A stretch of 21,279 nt of DNA from an uncultured Brevinema sp. (GTDB taxonomy: Bacteria > Spirochaetota > Brevinematia > Brevinematales > Brevinemataceae): NCBI GenBank assembly GCA_947040475.1, contig CAMRBT010000005.1, forward strand, positions 1 to 21,279, written 5' to 3'. The position numbers were made by a program, and so were the translations under genes. Below the pieces are notes generated by a model. It worked only from the letters and a program-made list of their open reading frames with translations. It was not told where the DNA came from and made no database searches. Below, piece by piece: positions 18,501-21,279 of the stretch. The number at the start of each line of letters is the position of its first letter. Position 1 is the first letter of the stretch.

Positions 18501-19117
18501 TGTTCGAAATAATATTGAGGAATTGGACCACTCGTATCATCAGTTACAGGGATAAGATATTCATAATTCTCTACATTCCAAAAACCTTCAGAATCTAAAG
18601 ATACAATTGTTTGTCCACCATATTTCATATTAGCTCTAAAAATTGTAGGGTCAGTGACATATTCCCAAAAAGGTTTTTTTGCAGCATTCTCAATAGCGTT
18701 AGCTTCATCATTTTGTATATTTATTTTAAGAAAGGAACCATGAGCATTTGTTAACGCTGCCAATCCCATATATTGATCATTGAGAGGCCCTGAACCATAA
18801 AGACGAATAATACCCTCTTGCATGCTATCATCTCTAGTCACATCAAAAGTATATGTTGCCTTTTCTAATTCAGCAGTATCTGCAACAATATATGTTGTTG
18901 CTTCCATGTTAGTAGTATCAAAATTCCAAACACTATGAGAGGCCTGATTAAAGTCTCCACTCGCTTCTATAGATTTATAAGGTCCTTGTATTAAAGTCTC
19001 TAATATTTTACTATCTTGATATTCAAGATCAACTGTATCTCTACTAGCTATAGTACATCCTAAGTTAAAGATTAGTACAAACATGATCCATAATGTGTAT
19101 TTAAACATTTGTTTCAT
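6557..19117 (-). CDS. Giant tandem-repeat surface lipoprotein (4186 aa)
   Basis: This is a very large secreted lipoprotein of no family I recognise. I start it at the ATG at 19117, five bases after GGAGG (19123-19127). The upstream in-frame ATG at 19204 would add 29 residues before the signal peptide and lies at the predicted transcription start without a leader, so I reject it. The signal peptide MKQMFKYTLWIMFVLIFNLGC ends in lipobox NLGC with Cys21, and I read no other cysteine in the protein. The rest consists of about 26 divergent modules averaging 161 residues. A typical module has a Trp/Tyr-rich strand (EIYTF or EWTF-like), alternating beta segments, Y-x-L-x-V-x-E, a GIFxLxGxG stretch, a [NG]-[KQ]-[YF]-[VIM]-A-[IVL] strand and a G-x-[ST]-x3-A-x3-L helix. 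No catalytic motif, membrane segment or C-terminal sorting signal is visible. I infer a membrane-tethered, beta-rich fibre such as an adhesin, sheath or surface-layer protein. G+C is about 38%, above the pst and glycosyltransferase genes. Confidence 0.85.
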   Translation of the reverse strand: MKQMFKYTLWIMFVLIFNLGCTIASRDTVDLEYQDSKILETLIQGPYKSIEASGDFNQASHSVWNFDTTNMEATTYIVADTAELEKATYTFDVTRDDSMQEGIIRLYGSGPLNDQYMGLAALTNAHGSFLKINIQNDEANAIENAAKKPFWEYVTDPTIFRANMKYGGQTIVSLDSEGFWNVENYEYLIPVTDDTSGPIPQYYFEHFIVTTDPDTRVTTATEQPRIYLTSTTLIPANTEIYRAKINDVDRFIGMEFFSDREISTEMKFINAATFEEAKEALTSPTSTLTFGWDLQENALINNKVIRLLSEYKMVLAEAVDGNSTALVDLTNTDYFWDKTDQLEFNADDMTLKVITTRHLTDPDKYFGVTNFLSYELKMTKYSSDTAGVFQIQGVGKYDGHWGILSADPDLDKNPDTDIIYADFKTVKPTDADASVASNAAITLLQETVDTPTYKYQDQDSARRPYRLAETMEEVGDTWVKLTEDATGSMSYQPDKTEIFTFLDIDKRTLQYALVSGGSTVNSFYKVEVVVDNNNTNGVFLLHGYTGPDFMTADSTRPMHGRFIAIDRGSELYKTQAKYAVGRTLEETKSALANVLLFNLHEKNALPSNYRVVSAMEKHLTWIALTYNDPATDLPADPGVVPPGLMPGTDIPVHVRNSTYELDFKTDTELTVSVSAIMPNELNPGEEGIVTGPTTYELIVAQEFSPTRAVFELAAIRGSGGPDWDTQFMAVETGTGVNGNKAYIAFGVDKDTAVTALDNIDRAFYNYHAKNSAPKEASVIKTIKDISFIESDTEGAPKLPTGIFTPYNTKYYHFTHSPLTVTISITNAAGLLSSHVYGLEAVEDNGDFRGIVQLKSEGLPRHDEYLRIDVQRDGGAGPFNGKETIRIIANDKLEELATIGTGAGIVPAIVTLDEFQTGERTHINKTVRVQDRAAIDALLAINNHWAQVDSIDKMDDYKNGLEVLFDDTLGVNEVTINSIVNNQLTTDTYTYEMMEDDTTVSFNAVVRLIGTEGAHRNQYMALQSTTPTTPPNDGVTAPDGVAFGFGISYDAAKRQLLDAYIPYVAPYADGTETTKAFTSYLPYASGGYGTDTFVKTVGGAYITTDTEIWAFGASDHTVSITPKAGGIKEYNVYMISADAPTGTGTFTRASAVLYLRSKTGDTTAPYHKKYIHIKNHEMIGTVDTGMIATKSTFTAFIHENRLTAENETGAVKLEMKDFNYANIAAGVLTRAKAHPWVRLTDADSQFNKDTGETWTFEDTQVTVKTPAATTVYTLSVKADISKYRGAFILSKTGGIYDNTVLVIGIGGENPVPAPPIYDVGDSFDIGSMRLSTKNIGTSGGEDQAQAAAIAEMNVMKEWNFRKDASALLPFNPIANAATISGTEGWAELKWDGTKNKYVYDNMETERWIFKSLSFNNVDGSTVHDLLISATETAPSDSANKFGIKLITTTTGGTTATFRIFRNDNPNGKTNQYVVLEYGVGLNTKLMRVGIGASLNDAQKMFGDLVTDGHYNWSTYDRAIANDTLITGAAKLGKWSLMRFNGNLNDSTETGSATTSDNTGYVTGADRPTFAPKSVLEYTFDIERGVLTINNIIDGKSTPSSYGMTVVENPESTKAIYLLSGFGPHGDQYLYLEFAEAPTAPEHITDLNKTRAKASVAPSLQAVKNLNAAVVNKWNLFASESIKVDDAVFTEAAKRQGFIAATTTGAHVELGYKTDIAAPINVYDTTLTKSYTIIPTIGTYSGVEYTNNRTIIISNVSPESTRDDVYTYEMHASITDGGQKRAIAYLNGSGPDGGKYITIRLPDAGVHESSAFISVTDQGTADNSILAATIAPDPDNAGSDGNKAFRYRVKSSVESTSTVLTTLGKDGLVTLDGDNIYLDSDTTEWTFNAANLTASVIVRDGTGSIVANYKTILVKNDRETATAPFKGIIYLRGVTDGAALNGKYVAIIKTAAGGISQKTGTYTEAYNYLNTTPAPNLTPKTAVHFPKLEPMIASLVGLDATAWNSLTDGTFVQDSGTTIKLTFLADRNVTVQKGTGALVNLRFKPVYDESVGDAVITKAMIQIVPKAGSTVPTEFSGKTIALDIITPESPDAIRLVALEGTDITTAGFIDGLKTARDTTLTDPNYILSSIFDNPKTALIALNGVSTAGTWRMVNGKDELIGEAITTVGQWETAYNGAPTTDRKSQHAPWAFKINTTGSAMTVSRAGDDLSIETANAVYEYLTKIIAPDGDQTAIFKMYRGKPEVKDNTYYQTEVSNQYYAVKVGLNTEHFRARLYSANTVADARTLLNNTEKEPFNNLMAAELWRDLGVSAITRMNLDQTGAVEIQKPANFSQWVVLGTDPAIGHTYITFDQDALTMSVIRIAGIGDTGLVPGVDVASAETYGLSLMQNISATSAIYSLNGFGEYNGKLLAFARPEGDTAKNKSTIFFTGGTDHTYAAANAGLNDAGNALNYVEKRTLLSSALSIATAEKIGAVVSIDQDAPYTAADTSVKVLNLRDNTNWQFSVATDASLARTALVTLTKDGIATTVSYTLSILEKADGSDADTETKGAFKMGNASGDLDGAHVAMHTYENAVPAKSTIRLELFKTGNAGNDKAAALAAFEGVNPALTAPTAHYKPATFVTAYTLVTIANDKVLVTLDADAIYLDHETQEFRFDAKANSVNILTRDEFGTFAGDERLVNSSDNYFLNPVVGFAADTGVDTDSRRALYYLKASKPDILPAPPLHNKFVAFEVQSTADQTQYGRFVESDVVITEDALKTATINIAVKESVNLSDTALLALEATGGRDGLGFLNSDGTKFDYNPVNTEEIYVDAKQRLLIYVNIDDSTPETNYYRIQLQVDAVTDAEAPANSKKFSWEMIANSRTDLFFQREDYVKKYPTAVTGTVGHAVPLRKSNGEIDPDAVTGGAGNRVQFRYWSMGVPFTGDTGIFVGYARSYTGSGSAPQNRSGSKDPKLVKLSILKAEPKVSITATAGLEANDWYIPVDEKRKALPGGEKATDFAFRTPQKTAPSGKAVAVHDFEMSSRDVTTPTTANGRVKISHVKYLTKVIDSTDEFNGIVLPHGIGQFSNPDAPSSIFKTEISNKYVAIQVGRLESEKRVKLAYGDTELLAKQKLLSLEYWNYVPASVLTAQPTIVKNMIAAIKNQGAWVHKAGNTADVPAYGSGKTTNFIFADDAKTLRIDNIADGKTVTESYDILMIEETIGGTAKTGLFQLEGHGVSDNKFMAIALSEEAATGDVKQTARYAIAATIQDAKNALTAQTHPNLYRQIEITKTGKSVANLIRRSADVAGKPNPIVEYTRHTDGTDYYDPKSTYEYQFIFGPKVIITTISNEAPPVSHTYDMGIYSAITDYSADEGYYTLTSPTGGEGPDNGQVLGVKGADGTAAFQIQVSGRKYSKLDKPGGENLTGTVIPKFVNEGEIATTGKGQRHYWNLINTVNNGKNTIVKENATLTTLSAEPLASFAKGTGVEIQTPNGVYDPDNTMTYTFNADAETLQVITFINTARTVQNYNISIVENNLNKTLLYAESAKVKGTGAFPLDKQFIDVEIINEANFLIAYGDTKVAANSEARKLKNRASAYKYSYWTHERLRDFTSMDKRLIEKLRDISTTEQTYYEVEDWDIAKNAVAKTATGLVMMADERFFKNGGASRYANAKDGFFNAKDYYKFTIETLTTGDKKVDYIEINHYQGADVLKSTLKARIRMLADTSTTEGTFVILKGVKADGLEETTMGTELKNIFENSVLSIKINTDNQIMLGYSKASGILDAEMAAAKAQLATKMGGLSQYTPNMISEHTARQQHFVPYILSSNPTRTFVNAYGITKETVATTDPSGAGFKVGNSQMTFMFNKSGTATGVDTANRIYNAKIHTKSVSVLDEPNPSSGNEDRGDNTTDFMIQPLQVDSKERMIFKFHKPTDTGTATASDSLLTKDTAWKNLLLNSYQAVEIGTGGNLLQYKWVHGDSVADVTTKLNKQAFFNGSHYWGATTARRVGLDKLTAWQTPTQAQIDAVNASDSKPLPAWKKQYTLYHHKFDQPSSGSASHSGTSNDQDLFLITEPNSSANVTLTFRKVPNYEGTGAHYPPKGYNYTLQLVQNGDTIGMYEVTPKDIPSQGDGSRKYALGVTGIGAMNGYVIFMSNDEFKTTATTDKWRMIWVNPKDGDQFGDMVEQFLHNKNATGTTWLYSRKTINLKANPPTP
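6700..18830 (-). repeat. About 26 divergent ~161-residue protein modules
   Basis: I located one anchor strand per module (NKYVAIQVG, NQYMALQS, GKYVAIIK, NKFMAIAL and similar). Approximate nucleotide positions from the N-terminus are 18770, 18360, 17910, 17430, 16935, 16520, 16060, 15610, 15210, 14705, 14235, 13735, 13290, 12885, 12340, 11895, 11430, 10940, 10325, 9870, 9460, 9010, 8505, 7910, 7310 and 6755. Spacings run from about 400 to 615 bases, with a mean near 480. The modules at 18360, 10325 and 15210 are the most degenerate. DNA identity between modules is low apart from short stretches, such as the AYGDT-encoding sequence near 8460 and 9820. This is therefore an old duplication series and not a recent tandem array. 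Confidence 0.75.
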
Positions 19118-19165
19118 TGTAGCCTCCAATGGTTTTTTTATAATTTTTTTACTATTTTTATTACA

Positions 19166-19201
19166 TTCTATCTCTTTACATATTAAAATAAAGAGATAGA
19201 A
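19166..19201 (-). promoter_or_regulatory. 5'-terminal hairpin of the giant gene's mRNA
   Basis: Perfect 13-bp arms, TTCTATCTCTTTA (19166-19178) and TAAAGAGATAGAA (19189-19201), enclose a 10-base loop. The predicted +1 from the promoter at 19208-19236 falls at about 19201, so the transcript would begin with this stem. About 38 A/U-rich bases separate the hairpin from the GGAGG site. I infer a stabilising 5' stem-loop for a 12.6-kb message or an operator overlapping +1. Confidence 0.65.
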
Positions 19202-19207
19202 CATCTT

Positions 19208-19236
19208 ATTATATCCTAGTTTATAAAATAATTCAA
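19208..19236 (-). promoter_or_regulatory. Promoter of the giant lipoprotein gene
   Basis: On the minus strand, TTGAAT (19231-19236) is followed after exactly 17 bases by TATAAT (19208-19213). It lies between the glycosyltransferase stop and the giant gene and predicts a leader of about 84 bases. The giant gene is thus likely expressed independently of phoU and the glycosyltransferase. Confidence 0.75.
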
Positions 19237-19252
19237 GCTTTTTATTGAAATA

Positions 19253-19268
19253 AACTGAAATTACAGTT
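19253..19268 (-). terminator. Weak hairpin after the glycosyltransferase gene
   Basis: AACTG and CAGTT arms enclose a six-base loop 17-33 bases past the stop, followed on the minus strand by TATTTC. The short stem makes termination doubtful, so some read-through into the giant gene is possible. Confidence 0.25.
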
Positions 19269-19285
19269 CATTAAGCGTGTCTTAC

Positions 19286-20401
19286 CTATTCATCTATCGG
19301 CAGTTGATCTAAAATATTAAATTCAATTTCTTGAAATATTTTAAACCAGCTAAAATTTTTTGCATAGCAGTATGATTTTCCTTGCAATTCTACTATATTA
19401 TCACTTTCTAAATATTTAATAATTTCATTACTTAAGGTCTCTATATCTCCAAAAGGAGCAAGATATCCGTTAACGTTTTGTTGTACAGCATCCCTGATAC
19501 CAGCAACATCAAAACCAAATACAGGAGTATAACAAGCTGATGCTTCTATAGCTGTTATTCCCCACCCTTCTTTTTCTGAAGTGAATAATAAAGCTTGTGA
19601 ATTTTCTAAAAGATTTATTTTTTCTTTTTCTGAAATAAATCCTAAAAATTTTACGGAATTTTCTATTTTTAATTGTTGAGTATATGTTTTTAGTCTTTCT
19701 TCATCCGCACCTTTTCCAGCTATAAAAAACACAGCATCTGGATATTTTTGTACAATACGCTGAAACACATCCAAAGAAAGATCCCCCCTTTTAGCGTAGG
19801 TTAATCGACCTATAGAACAAAATTGAAATGGATTTTTTTTAGGATTACGCAATTTTAGATACTCTTCATCTATCCCATTGTGTATCACTGTTAATTGCTT
19901 GAAAGGGGCTAATTTCAACAGTTCTTGTTTTGAACTTTCTGAAACTACTATCATAGGAGTATCGATATACGCTTTTAGTGCTATTTTTTCCATAATATAA
20001 ACATAAAGGGCTATAGGGAAAGATAATAACTGGAATAAAGTATGTCCATGAATATGATGAAATATCCCAATAATAGGAATATTTTTTATGTATAGCGGGG
20101 TTTGTAGCCCTATTTTAGAGATATCATCAATGATAATATCAAAACTTTCATTCTTCAGTTCTTTTTTCCACAGAAATCTAAAAGTAAAATTAAATAAAAA
20201 AGGATGCCCTATTCTTTTTACTAGATACCCATTATGCACAAAAGTTTCTTCTGACGAAGAAACTTTTGTGCTAATAAGAATTACAGTATATTTTGTTGCT
20301 AAATAACTCAGAACCCTATCCAAGTGAATTTCAGCACCACCAGCTTCAGGATGAAGAGGATCACGCCAATTTAATGCTAGTATTTTTAATGATTTTTTCA
20401 T
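19286..20401 (-). CDS. GT4-type glycosyltransferase, GT-B fold
   Basis: This is a 371-residue cytoplasmic enzyme that should transfer a sugar from a nucleotide-sugar donor to a lipid or glycan acceptor, with retention of configuration as known for GT4. The N-terminal acceptor domain begins with a beta strand, then NWRDPLHPEAGGAE (11-24), which holds the glycine-rich loop of the family. The C-terminal donor domain shows CSIGRLTYAKR (195-205), FIAGKG (226-231) and the E-x7-E motif EGWGITAIE (278-286). There is no signal peptide, though hydrophobic stretches near 108-136 may touch the membrane. It starts 10 bases after the phoU stop, with its AAAGG site overlapping that stop, so the two are cotranscribed. 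Codons 43-56 lie in a perfect inverted repeat. Donor and acceptor cannot be told from sequence. Confidence 0.9.
   Translation of the reverse strand: MKKSLKILALNWRDPLHPEAGGAEIHLDRVLSYLATKYTVILISTKVSSSEETFVHNGYLVKRIGHPFLFNFTFRFLWKKELKNESFDIIIDDISKIGLQTPLYIKNIPIIGIFHHIHGHTLFQLLSFPIALYVYIMEKIALKAYIDTPMIVVSESSKQELLKLAPFKQLTVIHNGIDEEYLKLRNPKKNPFQFCSIGRLTYAKRGDLSLDVFQRIVQKYPDAVFFIAGKGADEERLKTYTQQLKIENSVKFLGFISEKEKINLLENSQALLFTSEKEGWGITAIEASACYTPVFGFDVAGIRDAVQQNVNGYLAPFGDIETLSNEIIKYLESDNIVELQGKSYCYAKNFSWFKIFQEIEFNILDQLPIDE
20236..20271. repeat. Perfect 16-bp inverted repeat inside the glycosyltransferase gene
   Basis: GCACAAAAGTTTCTTC (20236-20251) and its exact reverse complement GAAGAAACTTTTGTGC (20256-20271) flank TGAC. 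The reading frame stays open through it, encoding STKVSSSEETFVH in a loop after the second beta strand of the acceptor domain. There is no T-run on either side. The function is unknown. Confidence 0.9.
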
Positions 20402-20411
20402 AAATAAGCCT

Positions 20412-21065
20412 TTAATTTTTGTCTTTGTTTGGAACTAAGCCTTCTTTAATAAAGATAACATCTTCAGCTAGATGAGTACTTATATCTGCTAACCTTTCAA
20501 AATGTCTTGTGATATTCATAATTTGTAATAAATATTCAACATCTTCAGCTTTGTTCATTTCTTTTATAATTTGTTTTATTGTTCTAGTACATAGTTCATC
20601 GACTCTATCATCATGTTGAATGACAGTAACCGCAATGAGACTATTTTCTTCCATAAAAGCTTTACTTACATCAGCTAACATTTTACGATTTTCTTCAGCC
20701 ATTTCTATTATCTTTGGATAATCACTAATACTATAAGTGTCCTGCCAATGATATGCAGAAAGAGCAACTTTAGTAATTAAATCTCCCATTCTTTCAAGGT
20801 CACTAGCCATTCCTGACATTTTAATGATACATCTCAAATGCCCTGCTTCAGGGTGATACAATGCCAAAATTCCAAGACATTCTTGGGCTATTTCTAATTT
20901 TCTTTGATTAGCTTGAGGTTCTAAGACATTGATAACTTCTTTGACCATATCCCAGTCTTTTTCTTGAGCACCCTGCAATGTTCTACTCAACATAGTGTCA
21001 ACTAGAGTCATATAATCAAAAATGATCTCTTTTGTTTCTGCAATTTTATTTTCTACTACATTCAT
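20412..21065 (-). CDS. phoU: PhoU phosphate-uptake regulator
   Basis: This is a 217-residue cytoplasmic all-helical protein with two PhoU repeats, each a three-helix bundle. The metal- and contact-associated motifs are DLERMGD (89-95) and HFERLAD (188-194), and the length is typical. PhoU is known to restrain Pst transport and to relay phosphate status to a PhoR-type kinase. No phoR or phoB is seen in this window. The ATG at 21065 follows a GAGAGA-type site and a strong promoter with an mRNA leader of about 35 bases. PhoU usually directly follows pstB. Here it lies over 15 kb away on the opposite strand, cotranscribed with a glycosyltransferase, so its dosage is uncoupled from the transporter's. 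Confidence 0.93.
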   Translation of the reverse strand: MNVVENKIAETKEIIFDYMTLVDTMLSRTLQGAQEKDWDMVKEVINVLEPQANQRKLEIAQECLGILALYHPEAGHLRCIIKMSGMASDLERMGDLITKVALSAYHWQDTYSISDYPKIIEMAEENRKMLADVSKAFMEENSLIAVTVIQHDDRVDELCTRTIKQIIKEMNKAEDVEYLLQIMNITRHFERLADISTHLAEDVIFIKEGLVPNKDKN

Positions 21066-21106
21066 GTTATCATCTCTCTTAAATTAAATTTTTATTCATG
21101 TATCAT

Positions 21107-21136
21107 ATTATATCACATATTATTTATAAAAGTCAA
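21107..21136 (-). promoter_or_regulatory. Promoter of phoU and the glycosyltransferase
   Basis: On the minus strand, TTGACT (21131-21136) is followed after 18 bases by TATAAT (21107-21112). This is close to the sigma70 consensus and places the start near 21100. Confidence 0.75.
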
Positions 21137-21198
21137 CATTCCCTAGCTTTATACTTTCATAAAAACACCTATTAAACACTGCCTTATTTTTAAGCAAA

Positions 21199-21223
21199 AA
21201 ACATATTAAAAAAAAATATGTTT
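21199..21223. repeat. A/T-rich inverted repeat beside the outgoing promoter
   Basis: AAACATATT (21199-21207) and AATATGTTT (21215-21223) flank seven As and end six bases before the -35 of the rightward promoter. It may be an operator or an upstream activating element. As a terminator it would be weak. Confidence 0.45.
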
Positions 21224-21229
21224 GATTTA

Positions 21230-21258
21230 TTGACAAAGTGTCTTTTTTTTAGTATACT
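21230..21258 (+). promoter_or_regulatory. Consensus promoter reading out of the window
   Basis: A perfect TTGACA (21230-21235) is followed after 17 bases, including eight Ts, by TATACT (21253-21258). The start would be near 21265, and no coding start is seen before the window ends. It is divergent from the phoU promoter, so both share about 90 bases of control region. Confidence 0.75.
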
Positions 21259-21279
21259 ATAATAAATATTGATTGCTAA

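Noticed and set aside
6700..18830. CRISPR array or recent DNA tandem repeats
   Set aside because: The periodicity is at protein level with long, divergent units. There are no short identical direct repeats with regular spacers.
19118..19204. Longer start of the giant gene at the in-frame ATG at 19204
   Set aside because: The extension precedes a complete lipoprotein signal peptide, has no ribosome site and runs through the 5' hairpin from the predicted transcription start. The ATG at 19117 has GGAGG five bases upstream.
1..21279. tRNA, rRNA, insertion sequences or transposase genes
   Set aside because: I saw no cloverleaf, rRNA segment, transposase motif or paired terminal repeats with target duplications in the window.

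Overview
The window is A/T-rich bacterial DNA (I estimate roughly 27-35% G+C in most genes) with strong Shine-Dalgarno sites and sigma70-type promoters. Four or more lipoproteins with short signal peptides, one with a loose lipobox (VTNC), a giant surface-type lipoprotein and a phosphate-uptake system together suggest a didermic, host- or gut-associated bacterium. A low-GC spirochaete is my best guess, but this is inference only and no rRNA or other taxonomic marker is present.

Region 1 (1-5655, + strand) is a Pst phosphate ABC-transporter operon. It holds a divergent PstS-like lipoprotein, a canonical PstS lipoprotein, the permeases PstC and PstA, the ATPase PstB and a small unknown lipoprotein. 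A 9-bp hairpin lies between pstS and pstC, and a near-perfect 21-bp palindrome lies between pstA and pstB. PstC carries an extra domain of about 120 residues, Ig-like in appearance, in its first extracytoplasmic loop. The first PstS paralogue has lost several phosphate-contacting residues. A bidirectional terminator at 5701-5733 ends the region.

Region 2 (5780-6529, - strand) is one gene for a Dph6/MJ0570-type ATP pyrophosphatase with its own promoter. Its G+C (about 45%) is clearly above that of its neighbours, which suggests transfer. The giant gene's terminator lies immediately upstream of it.

Region 3 (6557-19236, - strand) is dominated by one 12.56-kb gene for a lipoprotein of 4186 residues. 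It is built from about 26 divergent tandem modules averaging 161 residues and has no cysteine other than the lipidated one. It has a clear promoter, a perfect 13-bp hairpin that begins at about the predicted transcription start, a strong ribosome-binding site and a strong terminator. I correct its start to 19117.

Region 4 (19286-21136, - strand) is a two-gene unit of phoU and a GT4-type glycosyltransferase behind a good promoter. PhoU, which usually sits right after pstB, is here separated from the pst operon by more than 15 kb and lies on the other strand. The glycosyltransferase gene contains a perfect 16-bp inverted repeat. The right edge has a consensus promoter pointing out of the window to a gene not seen.

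Together, PstS/PstC/PstA/PstB import inorganic phosphate and PhoU is expected to restrain or signal through that transporter. The giant lipoprotein is the least explained element and the best candidate for something undescribed.
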